The position numbers and the translations under genes are program-made. Below the pieces are notes generated by a model. The model searched no databases. It worked only from the letters and a program-made list of their open reading frames with translations, and was not told where the DNA came from. Below, piece after piece: positions 27,424 to 35,864 of a DNA stretch of 64,000 nucleotides (within the stretch, counting starts at the first letter, position 1; every line of letters begins with the position of its first letter). The DNA comes from CAZHCA01 sp964530825. Lineage in GTDB: Bacteria; Bacteroidota; Bacteroidia; Chitinophagales; Saprospiraceae. The stretch is from the NCBI GenBank assembly GCA_964530825.1, contig CAZHCA010000004.1, forward strand, positions 62,001 through 126,000, in the 5' to 3' direction.

Positions 27424-27467
27424 GTGATGTCCATCACCGACACTATTGTCTTTTCCCTTTATTTTTG
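27424..27467 (+). promoter_or_regulatory. Crp/Fnr-type operator plus -7 element before SulP 2
   Basis: Perfect dyad GTGATgtccATCAC (27424-27437), centre 27430.5, with TATTTTTG (27460-27467), centre 27463.5. The spacing of exactly 33 bp is shared with four other promoters in this window and corresponds to a site near -41 (class II activation). Confidence 0.75.
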
Positions 27468-27553
27468 CATCAATGTTTGATCATATGTAAATTTAAAGAA
27501 GTGTTGGTTTGCCGGTGAGCGGCGCTCCATCCCACCATAAAACGCAAGTAACG

Positions 27554-29293
27554 ATGGACCTAAAGCGATTGGTGCCCATGCTGGGCTGGCTCAAAGATTA
27601 CGACCGCAATAACTTCAAAGGCGATATCTCCGCAGGCCTTACCGTAGGCGTGATGCTCATTCCCCAAGGTATGGCTTACGCTATGATTGCCGGGCTCCCG
27701 CCCATATACGGCCTTTATGCCTCTACCATTCCGCTCCTCTTATACGCCGTATTTGGTACTTCGCGCCAGTTGGCGGTGGGGCCGGTAGCGATGGTCTCCC
27801 TCCTGACGGCTGCTGGTATCGGCGCGCTGGCTGATGGCGGCAGTGAAACCTATATTGCACTGGCGATTGCGCTGGCGCTTTTTGTCGGTATAATACAGTT
27901 TTTATTGGGTGCTTTCCGGCTGGGCTTTCTGGTCAATTTTCTTTCCCACCCCGTGATTAGCGGGTTTACTTCAGCTGCAGCTTTGATTATCGGTTTGTCA
28001 CAGCTCAAGCACCTATTAGGGGTCGATATTGCGCGTTCGCATCACGTACACGAAATCGTGATCCAGGCCGTGGAGCAATTCGGGGCCATCAACTGGGTAA
28101 CCTTCGCCATCGGAATTGGCGGTATTCTTCTCATTAAAGGTGTTCGCCGGGTAAGCAAAGCCATCCCTGGGCCCCTGCTGGCCGTGCTGTTCGGTATTCT
28201 GGCGGTGTGGGGTTTGGGGTTGACCGGGCAAGGTGTGAAAATTGTAGGCGACGTTCCCGAAGGTCTTCCCGTCTTGCGCATACCGACCTTCTCTTCGGCT
28301 GACTTTCAGGCCTTGCTACCTATTGCACTTACTATCTCCCTGGTAAGCTTCATGGAAAGTATTGCTGTGGCAAAGGCTATTCAGGCCAAGCATAAGAACT
28401 ACAAGGTCGTGCCTAACCAAGAGCTGATCGCTTTGGGGGCTGCTAATATCGGGGGTGCTTTTTTCCAGTCTTACCCGGTAACGGGTGGGTTTTCCCGTAC
28501 GGCAGTAAACGATCAAGCCGGGGCCAAGACCGGCATGGCCTCTATTATCAGCGCTGTACTCATTCTGTTGACCCTTTTATTTTTGACCCCATTGTTTTAC
28601 TACCTGCCTAAAGCCATTCTGGCCTCGGTTATTATGGTGGCCGTGTTCGGGCTGATCGATATCAAGGAACCCGTAAGCCTATGGAAAAGCAACCGTACCG
28701 ATTTCTTTATGCTAATCATTACCTTTTTGGCTACCCTAACCCTGGGTATTGAGCAAGGTATCGGCGTAGGTGTGGTATTGTCACTGATTATGGTCATTTA
28801 TCGTTCTACACGCCCCCACGTGGCTGTACAGGGGCGGGTGCCGGGCACCCAAGATTTCCGCAATGTGGAGCGTTTTGATAACCTGGAAGTCCCCCAAGAT
28901 GTACTCGTTTTCCGGTTCGACTCCGACCTGTATTTCGCCAATATCACCTTTTTTAAAGATAAAATTGAAGAGTTGGTGCAATCGCACGAAGGCACACTCA
29001 AAGCCTTGGTCCTGAATATGTCCAGCATCAGCACCATAGACAGTAGCGCCGCCCATGGTCTGGCCGAGGTGGTTGAAGACTGCGAAGGCCAAGGCGTAAC
29101 CGTTTGTTTTACCAATGTGATCGGACCAGTGCGCGACGCCATGAAGCGCAGCCACCTCATGGAGCTAGTAGGATCGGACAAATTCTACCTCAACGTGCAC
29201 GACGCAGTGCGGTCCTGCTTAGAGGGCGCCAAAGTACGAGACGAGGTAGCTGGCTATCACGGCTACGCCTTACAAACGAATTTACAAAAATAA
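27554..29293 (+). CDS. SulP family inorganic anion transporter with STAS domain (SulP 2)
   Basis: 579 residues from the first ATG in the frame. It is a close paralogue of SulP 1: TVGVMLIPQGMAYAMIAGLPPIYG, VAMVSLLTAAG, PVTGGFSRTAVN and a C-terminal STAS domain with TIDSSAAHG. It is preceded by a Crp/Fnr-type operator shared with persulfide-oxidation and thiosulfate-uptake genes. This points to sulfate or sulfite transport, possibly export of the sulfite or sulfate produced by persulfide oxidation; the direction of transport is inference. The next gene, an FkbM methyltransferase, starts 94 bp later. Confidence 0.92.
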   Translation: MDLKRLVPMLGWLKDYDRNNFKGDISAGLTVGVMLIPQGMAYAMIAGLPPIYGLYASTIPLLLYAVFGTSRQLAVGPVAMVSLLTAAGIGALADGGSETYIALAIALALFVGIIQFLLGAFRLGFLVNFLSHPVISGFTSAAALIIGLSQLKHLLGVDIARSHHVHEIVIQAVEQFGAINWVTFAIGIGGILLIKGVRRVSKAIPGPLLAVLFGILAVWGLGLTGQGVKIVGDVPEGLPVLRIPTFSSADFQALLPIALTISLVSFMESIAVAKAIQAKHKNYKVVPNQELIALGAANIGGAFFQSYPVTGGFSRTAVNDQAGAKTGMASIISAVLILLTLLFLTPLFYYLPKAILASVIMVAVFGLIDIKEPVSLWKSNRTDFFMLIITFLATLTLGIEQGIGVGVVLSLIMVIYRSTRPHVAVQGRVPGTQDFRNVERFDNLEVPQDVLVFRFDSDLYFANITFFKDKIEELVQSHEGTLKALVLNMSSISTIDSSAAHGLAEVVEDCEGQGVTVCFTNVIGPVRDAMKRSHLMELVGSDKFYLNVHDAVRSCLEGAKVRDEVAGYHGYALQTNLQK

Positions 29294-29386
29294 CCAAGCG
29301 CATTAACCTGCATCGCGGCGGCTCGGGAGTATGAGACTCACGGGCCGTTTTTTAGTTTTACGGTAAAATCGCCAATCCGCAAAACG

Positions 29387-30106
29387 ATGAAAGCACTCCT
29401 CAAGCGCCTGGCCAAAGCTTTGCCTATCCCACTATCCAAGAATCACTTGTATGATATTCAGACGCGCAAGATTATACATCGGGTTTGCCGACCCAACAGC
29501 AACGCCATTGACATAGGCTGCCATAAGGGTGAAATTTTGGATCAAATGCGTAAGGCGGCTCCAAAGGGACGGCATTTCGGTTTCGAGCCGATTCCGGACC
29601 TCCATGCTTATTTGGTGGAAAAATACCGAGATACAAATTGTACCATTTCGCCCATCGCCTTGAGCAATACCAGCGGAACGTCGACCTTTAACTATGTTGT
29701 GTCTAATCCCTCCTACAGTGGCTTGCGAAAGCGCGACTACGATCGACCGCATGAAGAAGATACCCAGATTATTGTGCAGACCGACCGGCTGGATAATTGC
29801 ATCCCTTCGGACTTACCGGTCCATTTGATCAAGATCGATGTGGAGGGTGGTGAGCTACAAGTGCTGGAAGGAGCCGTACAGACCCTGCAGCGCTGGCGCC
29901 CGGTGATCATTTTCGAGCACGGTCTGGGCGCCTCGGAGCACTACGGTGCAGGGCCGGATGCCCTATTCGACCAGCTTTTGCAAGTGGGTTTGAGCGTCAA
30001 TACCCTCGGCGGCTTCTTGAATGGGAGAGAGCCCATGAGCCGGCAAGCATTTCGTACCCAATACGTAGGCCGAAAGAACTATTACTTCGTAGGTTATAGC
30101 AGGTAA
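29387..30106 (+). CDS. FkbM family methyltransferase
   Basis: 239 residues with the FkbM-type SAM motif AIDIGCHKGEIL near residue 40, the FEPIPDLHAYL region and IKIDVEGGELQVLEGA, the family's characteristic IDVEG motif. FkbM enzymes usually O-methylate sugars or polyketides. It follows SulP 2 without evident functional relation. After it comes 1.4 kb of decayed sequence. Confidence 0.9.
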   Translation: MKALLKRLAKALPIPLSKNHLYDIQTRKIIHRVCRPNSNAIDIGCHKGEILDQMRKAAPKGRHFGFEPIPDLHAYLVEKYRDTNCTISPIALSNTSGTSTFNYVVSNPSYSGLRKRDYDRPHEEDTQIIVQTDRLDNCIPSDLPVHLIKIDVEGGELQVLEGAVQTLQRWRPVIIFEHGLGASEHYGAGPDALFDQLLQVGLSVNTLGGFLNGREPMSRQAFRTQYVGRKNYYFVGYSR

Positions 30107-30742
30107 GCTTGCAAACCGGCCCCCCACAAACACTAAGCAGCAGCCTTTCCAAACCGACGCCCGGCTTTATCATTGTCAGTAGAGACAGGGGTACCTGGCA
30201 TTGCTGTTTGAAGTAACCAGGTCGGACTTAGATGTGCATTTATCGAAATGATTACACAGTTAGATTCGTTTTTCTACATTATTTAGTTGGTACATTAGAT
30301 AAAGATCAGGTATGGCCCATTTTAAAGATAAGAGGTTAGCTTTTGGCAGCAGGAATGGGCACGGTTTTTAGCTTTGTTCAAGATATAATTGCGCTCATTC
30401 GCGCAATCATGAAAAATTGAACATCTCTACATCCCTGGCTTACAAAGACGATAATCTGCGCAGGGGCATGGTAACCATGACGCGAAAAGGAGTCGCCATC
30501 AATACGGTATTTACCTCAACACCTTTCGCAGTTGGTTGAAGCGAGCAAACAATCAATTGTCCCCTGGATTGATTACGTCGGAAGAACTCCGGCAGATCTA
30601 TGGTATCTGGGATAACCGGGAGCGCAAAAAAAGTAAATCATTTGTGTCCATTTCACACCATTGGCCACCACTGGTGTTGAGCGGCTGGCGGAAATGTAGT
30701 AACTGAAAATAGGTAAGTTTTCTAATGCTAATAATAAAGATT
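30107..30742. other. Non-coding, probably decayed region
   Basis: No intact gene. A short perfect inverted repeat (ATTGCGC/GCGCAAT) lies at 30386-30407. Around 30420-30700 short stretches in shifting frames read like protein (for example LNTFRSWLKRANNQLSPG and ITSEELRQIYGIWDNRERKK) but are broken by stops. The text is compatible with an integrase or transposase N-terminal remnant, but I cannot assign it. Confidence 0.4.
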
Positions 30743-31082
30743 ATGAAAACCTTATTTCTCGGGGTGGTTGCATTTTTGGTGGTGGCCGTTATGACCTTCC
30801 ATTCTTGTGACCAGTAAGATGGCCCCTGTCAGACGACACTGTTCAACCTAAATCTTTTTAACGAGTTTCTTCTCACAGACTACCGTTCCTATTGTATTTG
30901 AGCAAAAGGAAGAGCGCACGATCAAAAAATACCCCGAATTGAAAGCCATTGTCTCGCAAGGGGATGCCCAAGTAAAGGAGATACGATTTAAACACGATCG
31001 AAAAAAGGATTTTTACTACGCCACTTTCCGAGGGCTTACGCATGATGACAAAAAAGCTAACCCTCGGATATGTGTTGCATAA
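30743..31082 (+). pseudogene. Decayed lipoprotein gene
   Basis: It starts with a perfect short lipoprotein signal, MKTLFLGVVAFLVVAVMTF ending HSCDQ, then a stop at 30815-30817. Coding-like sequence continues after a frame change from about 30880 (VPIVFEQKEERTIKKYPEL, then VKEIRFKHDRKKDFYYATF) and ends at a TAA near 31080. At least one premature stop and one frameshift separate the parts. No family recognised. Confidence 0.5.
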
Positions 31083-31381
31083 AAAACACCAGAACGAATT
31101 TGGTCCCGTTTTATAGTCGACCCAAACAATCCCACTAAATTTTGCCGGGAGGCGGGAAAACGTGTAGCTATCGTTATTAACCTCTCGAGTGTTCAGAAAA
31201 CTGTTACCTACTCATATATGAACACTGCAAATCTATGACTTGTGATTGCAGTGGGCCAGGCCGTTGCTCCTCAACGATCACCACCTATTGATTTAGGCTG
31301 TGTAGTAATGAAAGAATGGGCCAAACTGTCCGTCTCGGTTCTATACCGGGGAAAGCAAAACCTTCTCCTTCTGTTACCTTT

Positions 31382-31448
31382 TTGACTTTTGTCATCCCGC
31401 ACCCTTGACGTCTGTCATTCCAAGCTTTTTTTCCATGCCGTAATTTTG
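31382..31448 (+). promoter_or_regulatory. Tandem Crp/Fnr-type operators plus -7 element before CstB-like 1
   Basis: Two dyads, TTGACttttGTCAT (31382-31395) and TTGACgtctGTCAT (31405-31418), have centres 23 bp apart. The proximal centre (31411.5) is exactly 33 bp from the centre of TAATTTTG (31441-31448). The half-sites are TTGAC rather than GTGAY. Confidence 0.7.
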
Positions 31449-31547
31449 AAGGCAAAATTGGGTGCAAGAGTATGCCCTTTTCTTTTGCGGCGTCATATGA
31501 AAGAATGATCATATTTTATAATAACCATCTAAAATGCTGATTTCATC

Positions 31548-32954
31548 ATGAAAGTAGAACAGATTTATACAGGATGTTTGGCCGAAGCGGCTTACTACAT
31601 TGAGAGCAATGGCGAGGCTGCCATTATCGACCCCCTGCGTGAGACCGAACCGTACATCGAGCGGGCGAAGGCAGACGGCGCCGCCATTAAGTATGTTTTG
31701 GAAACCCACTTCCACGCCGACTTCGTTTCGGGCCACCTGGATCTGGCTAAAAAGACCGGTGCTGCCATCGTTTTTGGTCCGACTGCCGAGCCCAATTTCG
31801 ATGCCTACATCGCTAAAGACGGTGAAGATTTGAGACTGGGTGATGTTACCATCAAAGTACTACACACACCGGGTCATACAATGGAGTCGAGTACTTTTCT
31901 GCTGATTGACGAAAAGGGTAAAGATTATGCCATCTTTACCGGCGACACCCTCTTCCTGGGAGACGTTGGCCGTCCTGACCTGGCTGTGAAGACCGACCTG
32001 TCGCGCGAAGATCTGGCCGGACACCTATTCGACAGCTTGCGCAATAAGATCATGCCCCTGGCCGATGACGTGATTGTCTATCCGGGCCACGGTGCCGGGT
32101 CGGCTTGCGGAAAGAAAATGAGCAATGAGACCTGGGGCTACCTGGGCGACCAGAAAAAATTCAACTATGCCCTTCGTCCTGATATGACGCGCGAGGAATT
32201 CGTAGCCGAAGTCACGACCGGATTGGTGGATCCGCCCCAGTACTTTCCCAAGAACGCCGTCATGAATAAAATGGGCTATGAGAGTATCGATCGCGTACGC
32301 GAGCGCGGTCTAATCGCCTTGAGCGTGCGCGCTTTCAAAGCCGCGTGGGCCGAAGAAGAAGCCCTGGTATTGGATACGCGCCACCAAGACGTATTTGCCA
32401 AGGCTTTTATTCCTGGCAGCATTTTCATCGGTATCGACGATAACTTTGCCATGTGGGTAGGCGCCCTCATTACCGATCTGCAACAGCCCATCCTGATCGT
32501 CGCCGATCCCGGACGCGAAGAAGAAGTGGTGACGCGACTGTCGCGCGTAGGCTACGACAACTCCATTGGCTTTCTGGAAGGCGGTTTTGAATCCTGGGTA
32601 ACTGCCGGCGAAGAAGTGGATACGCTGGAAGAAATCGAGGCAGGTGCCTTTGCCACTAGTTATAGCAAGGACGTAAAACTACTCGACGTACGCAAACAGA
32701 GCGAGTTCAATGCTCAGCACATCGTAGGCGCCGAGAATTTCCCACTCGATTTCATCAACCGCAACATGGGGCAGTTGGATCGCGAGGGGCGTTACTACGT
32801 ACATTGCGCTGGCGGTTACCGTTCGGTGATTACAGCTTCCATCCTCAAAGCGCGAGGCATCGACAATTTGGTGAACATCAGGGGCGGCTTCAAGGCGTTA
32901 GTGGAAACAGATCTACCAATGACAGAATACACGGAGCAAAGCACCGAACTGTAA
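31548..32954 (+). CDS. CstB-like persulfide dioxygenase-rhodanese fusion, copy 1
   Basis: 468 residues. The N-terminal metallo-beta-lactamase fold has the motif HFHADFVSGH, GHTMESSTF and FTGDTLFLGDVGRPDL, which are the iron-binding and substrate features of ETHE1-type persulfide dioxygenases. Two rhodanese domains follow. The first lacks the cysteine (ADPGREEE in the active-site position). The second has HCAGGYRS with C420. This order (MBL, inactive rhodanese, active rhodanese) is that of Staphylococcus CstB, which converts low-molecular-weight persulfides to thiosulfate. It is cytoplasmic and preceded by tandem activator sites. A close paralogue lies 1.4 kb downstream. Confidence 0.9.
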   Translation: MKVEQIYTGCLAEAAYYIESNGEAAIIDPLRETEPYIERAKADGAAIKYVLETHFHADFVSGHLDLAKKTGAAIVFGPTAEPNFDAYIAKDGEDLRLGDVTIKVLHTPGHTMESSTFLLIDEKGKDYAIFTGDTLFLGDVGRPDLAVKTDLSREDLAGHLFDSLRNKIMPLADDVIVYPGHGAGSACGKKMSNETWGYLGDQKKFNYALRPDMTREEFVAEVTTGLVDPPQYFPKNAVMNKMGYESIDRVRERGLIALSVRAFKAAWAEEEALVLDTRHQDVFAKAFIPGSIFIGIDDNFAMWVGALITDLQQPILIVADPGREEEVVTRLSRVGYDNSIGFLEGGFESWVTAGEEVDTLEEIEAGAFATSYSKDVKLLDVRKQSEFNAQHIVGAENFPLDFINRNMGQLDREGRYYVHCAGGYRSVITASILKARGIDNLVNIRGGFKALVETDLPMTEYTEQSTEL

Positions 32955-32998
32955 CACTCCGGCTATTTGGTATAAATTGTTCGATTTTCATTGGTGGA

Positions 32999-33028
32999 GG
33001 GGTCGTCCAGTGTTGGGTGGCCCCTTTT
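32999..33028 (+). terminator. Intrinsic terminator after CstB-like 1
   Basis: Eleven-position stem with G-T wobbles (GGGGTCGTCCA / TGGGTGGCCCC), 4-nt loop, then TTTT. Confidence 0.7.
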
Positions 33029-33111
33029 GGTTTGGGTCTACCCTCATTTTACCCGCAGAGACTTGGCTCCATCCCGGTCTTGCCAATGTATTTAATCGTT
33101 TTGTGCATAAT

Positions 33112-33155
33112 GTGACCCCAGTCACGGAAACCGTATGCTGAGGGCATTATCTTTA
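33112..33155 (+). promoter_or_regulatory. Crp/Fnr-type operator plus -7 element before the small rhodanese
   Basis: Perfect dyad GTGACcccaGTCAC (33112-33125), centre 33118.5, with TATCTTTA (33148-33155, seven of eight matches to TAnnTTTG), centre 33151.5. The spacing is exactly 33 bp. Confidence 0.72.
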
Positions 33156-33212
33156 ATGCGTATTTAATGATCAATCTATTCTCCTAACAAGCATTAAAAA
33201 TCGAACAATATA

Positions 33213-33503
33213 ATGGATTGGAAAACCGCCATTGTTAACGGACAGGGCACAGTCATTGACGTGCGCGAGCCCTGGGAATTGATGGAAGGCCAGATCGAAG
33301 GGGCGGTCAATATCCCGTTGAATACGGTGATGGCCCAAGCTAACGAAATTGCGAAGCTCGAAGCCCCGAGGGTACTGGTTTGCCGCTCGGGCAACCGCAG
33401 TGGTATGGCAGTAGCCCTCTTAAAAGCCAAAGGCATCGACGAGGTCCATAACGGCGGCGCCTGGAATGAACTGGTATCGCTATCCGAAGCTATCAGAGGT
33501 TAG
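33213..33503 (+). CDS. Small single-domain rhodanese
   Basis: 96 residues: TVIDVREPWELMEGQIEGAVNIP, then the active-site loop VCRSGNRSG carrying the sulfane-sulfur Cys. There is no signal peptide, so it is a cytoplasmic sulfurtransferase of the GlpE/PspE size class. It is placed between the two CstB-like genes with its own activator-type promoter. It could pass persulfide sulfur to the CstB-like enzymes or to thioredoxin. Confidence 0.9.
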   Translation: MDWKTAIVNGQGTVIDVREPWELMEGQIEGAVNIPLNTVMAQANEIAKLEAPRVLVCRSGNRSGMAVALLKAKGIDEVHNGGAWNELVSLSEAIRG

Positions 33504-33511
33504 TGGATGCA

Positions 33512-33525
33512 CTGACAAAAGTCAG
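33512..33525 (+). terminator. Small perfect hairpin after the rhodanese gene
   Basis: CTGAC-AAAA-GTCAG followed by CCTTTCTTCTT. It can be read as a weak terminator of the rhodanese transcript. It also resembles the operator core TGAC-N4-GTCA, but no -7 element lies at the 33-bp position. Confidence 0.45.
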
Positions 33526-33613
33526 CCTTTCTTCTTGATTATTGACCTTGATGTTCTGGAGGAATTTTTGGGATCTTTTAATTAAGGGAAAAGCAGATAG
33601 CTTTTCCGGAATT

Positions 33614-34090
33614 ATGGGTTCACGCCAAAATATGTCTAACATGATGAAGACGATGCAAATTCCGGTAAGCGAACTTATGACCCGCGATTTGTTGGTGGTC
33701 CATCCTGCCGACAAACTTAAGCGGGTAAAAGAAATTTTTGACGGCAACAATATTCACCACATTCCGGTGGTCGATAAGCGCGGCCGTATCATGGGCTTGA
33801 TTGCCAAAGGGGACTTCCTGAAAGTCAATCACCTTCTTTGCCTTTTTGATGCCGAACGCTATGCCGAGTACAACGACATGTTGCATCGCGACCTATCGGT
33901 AGAAGAAATTATGACCACCAAACTGGTCACCTTAAATCCCGATGATGAGCTGTCGATCGCAGCCGATATCTTCCGGGAAAACCTTTTCCATGCTCTGCCG
34001 GTAGTCGATCGCGGCCAACTTATCGGCCTGTTAACGACGCATGACCTGCTGAATTATTGTTGCCGGGAGAGCGCCGGCCTGGCGCATTAA
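33614..34090 (+). CDS. Tandem CBS-domain protein
   Basis: 159 residues from the ATG at 33614; the start is uncertain (other in-frame ATGs at 33551 and 33632). Two CBS motifs are visible, VSELMTRDLLVVHP...IHHIPVVDKRGRIMGLIAKGD and VEEIMTTKLVTLNPDD...FHALPVVDRGQLIGLLTTHD. Tandem CBS pairs (Bateman modules) bind adenosine nucleotides and usually regulate other proteins; as a stand-alone it may sense energy state for the sulfur pathway. It lies 110 bp after the rhodanese gene and before the second CstB-like unit. Confidence 0.87.
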   Translation: MGSRQNMSNMMKTMQIPVSELMTRDLLVVHPADKLKRVKEIFDGNNIHHIPVVDKRGRIMGLIAKGDFLKVNHLLCLFDAERYAEYNDMLHRDLSVEEIMTTKLVTLNPDDELSIAADIFRENLFHALPVVDRGQLIGLLTTHDLLNYCCRESAGLAH

Positions 34091-34194
34091 GACATTGGAT
34101 ATTGGTACCTTGGTGACTCGGCCAAACAACAGTCGGACACCGTACCAATATCCCCTTCTGGGTAATACACGTCAATACACATCCATTATCCTAT

Positions 34195-34238
34195 GTGATC
34201 TCCATCACGGATTGTGTTTTTCAAAGGATATATTTTTG
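34195..34238 (+). promoter_or_regulatory. Crp/Fnr-type operator plus -7 element before CstB-like 2
   Basis: Perfect dyad GTGATctccATCAC (34195-34208), centre 34201.5, with TATTTTTG (34231-34238), centre 34234.5. The spacing is exactly 33 bp. The half-sites are identical to those before SulP 2. Confidence 0.78.
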
Positions 34239-34333
34239 TATTGTATAATGCAATAGCGGAAAAAGCTGCCGTGTTTTGTTATATGAAGAGAATATCATAC
34301 ATTTATTTGAAATCGAACAGTTAGAAAATACGT

Positions 34334-35788
34334 ATGAAAGTCGAACAAATTTATACAGGATGCTTGGCCGAGGCGGCTTACTACATTGAGAGTGCCGGCG
34401 AAGCTGTCATCATTGACCCATTGCGCGAGACGCAACCCTACCTCGACAAATTGGAGAAGGAAGGTGCAAAACTCAAGTATATTTTCGAGACGCACTTCCA
34501 CGCTGATTTCGTATCGGGTCACCTGGATTTGGCCAAAAAAACCGGCGCAACCATTGTCTATGGGCCAAAAGCTGAGACGGCTTTTGAGAAATACAGTGCT
34601 CAAGACGGTGAAATCATCCAGGTGGGGGAGGTAACTTTTAAAGTGCTACACACTCCAGGCCATACGCCCGAGAGTACAACCTACTTGATGCGCGACGAGG
34701 CCGGAAAGGACTACGCCATTTTCACCGGCGACACCCTGTTTATCGGTGACGTAGGCCGGCCCGACTTGGCGCAGAAGTCCGGTTCGATCACGGTAGAGGA
34801 TTTGGCCGGATGGTCCTACGATAGCCTGCGCAACAAGATCATGCCCCTGGCCGATGACGTTATCGTCTATCCCGGCCACGGTGCCGGGTCGGCTTGCGGT
34901 AAAAATATGAGCAGCGATACCTGGGACACCTTGGGTAACCAGAAGCAATTCAACTACGCGCTGCGCGCCGACATGACGCGCGAAGAATTTATTGAGGAGG
35001 TAACGGCCGGACTAATGCCACCTCCCCAGTACTTTGCCAAAAATGCCAAGCTGAATAAAACCGGCTACAACGCTTTTGATTCTGTACTGGAAAAGGGAGC
35101 CGTACCGTTGAGCGTAGGGGAATTTGAGGCAATGGTCGAGCAAGAGGGCGCCTTGGTAATTGATACGCGTAACGAGCAGGTTTTTAAGGACGGCTTTATT
35201 CCGCAGTCGATCTTTATCGGCATCGATGGTAATTTTGCTCCCTGGGTGGGCGCGTTGGTCCTCGACCTTAAGCAGCCCATTGTATTCCTGGCCGATGAGG
35301 GCCGTGAAGAAGAAGTCGTTACCCGACTGGCGCGCGTGGGCTACGATAACACCCTGGGATACCTACAAGGTGGTATTGAAGCCTGGAAAGCTGCCGGGAA
35401 AGAGATAGATACTATTACTTCCATAACGGTAGAGGAGTTCGCCCGGCGCCAGCAGGCGGGTAAGGTGACGCGGATACTCGATGTACGTAAGCCTACCGAG
35501 TACCTGTCACACCACGTACGAGGAGCAGAAAATTTCCCGCTGGATTATATCAATAGCAATATGGATAAAATCGATGGAGATAAGACCTATTATCTACATT
35601 GTAAAGGTGGGTATCGCTCTATGATTACGAGCTCAATTTTGAAGTCGCGTGGATTTCATAAACTGATTGATATCAAGGGAGGCTGGAATGAAATTGAGCA
35701 GAGCGAAAAGGTAGCTAAGTCGAACTATGTTTGCCCGACGACTATGTCGCAAGAAGATATTGACGCTGCTATCGAAGCCGTTGTTTAA
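34334..35788 (+). CDS. CstB-like persulfide dioxygenase-rhodanese fusion, copy 2
   Basis: 484 residues, closely similar to copy 1 along its whole length; both begin MKVEQIYTGCLAEAAYYIES. It has the metal-binding motif HFHADFVSGHLDLAKK, GHTPESTTY, FTGDTLFIGDVGRPDL, an inactive rhodanese (ADEGREEE) and an active C-terminal rhodanese with HCKGGYRS (C423). It has a C-terminal extension of about 16 residues absent from copy 1. Presumed reaction: oxidation of a thiol persulfide with transfer of sulfane sulfur to give thiosulfate. The paralogues differ in operator half-sites (GTGAT here, TTGAC in copy 1) and may respond to different conditions. Confidence 0.9.
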   Translation: MKVEQIYTGCLAEAAYYIESAGEAVIIDPLRETQPYLDKLEKEGAKLKYIFETHFHADFVSGHLDLAKKTGATIVYGPKAETAFEKYSAQDGEIIQVGEVTFKVLHTPGHTPESTTYLMRDEAGKDYAIFTGDTLFIGDVGRPDLAQKSGSITVEDLAGWSYDSLRNKIMPLADDVIVYPGHGAGSACGKNMSSDTWDTLGNQKQFNYALRADMTREEFIEEVTAGLMPPPQYFAKNAKLNKTGYNAFDSVLEKGAVPLSVGEFEAMVEQEGALVIDTRNEQVFKDGFIPQSIFIGIDGNFAPWVGALVLDLKQPIVFLADEGREEEVVTRLARVGYDNTLGYLQGGIEAWKAAGKEIDTITSITVEEFARRQQAGKVTRILDVRKPTEYLSHHVRGAENFPLDYINSNMDKIDGDKTYYLHCKGGYRSMITSSILKSRGFHKLIDIKGGWNEIEQSEKVAKSNYVCPTTMSQEDIDAAIEAVV

Positions 35789-35814
35789 AAATAAATCGAA
35801 CAATTTATTGCAGG

Positions 35815-35842
35815 GCCTGCTCCGCGTGGAGCGGGCTTTTTT
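35815..35842 (+). terminator. Intrinsic terminator after CstB-like 2
   Basis: GCCTGCTCC / GGAGCGGGC stem with one wobble, 4-nt loop, six T. Confidence 0.85.
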
Positions 35843-35864
35843 ATTTTACAATAAAATTCAGGTC

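Noticed and set aside
33512..33525. Sixth copy of the sulfur operator (CTGAC-AAAA-GTCAG)
   Set aside because: The core matches, but there is no TAnnTTTG element at the 33-bp position (the nearest similar element, AATTTTTG, is 48 bp away), and the hairpin with a following T-rich run fits a terminator equally well.
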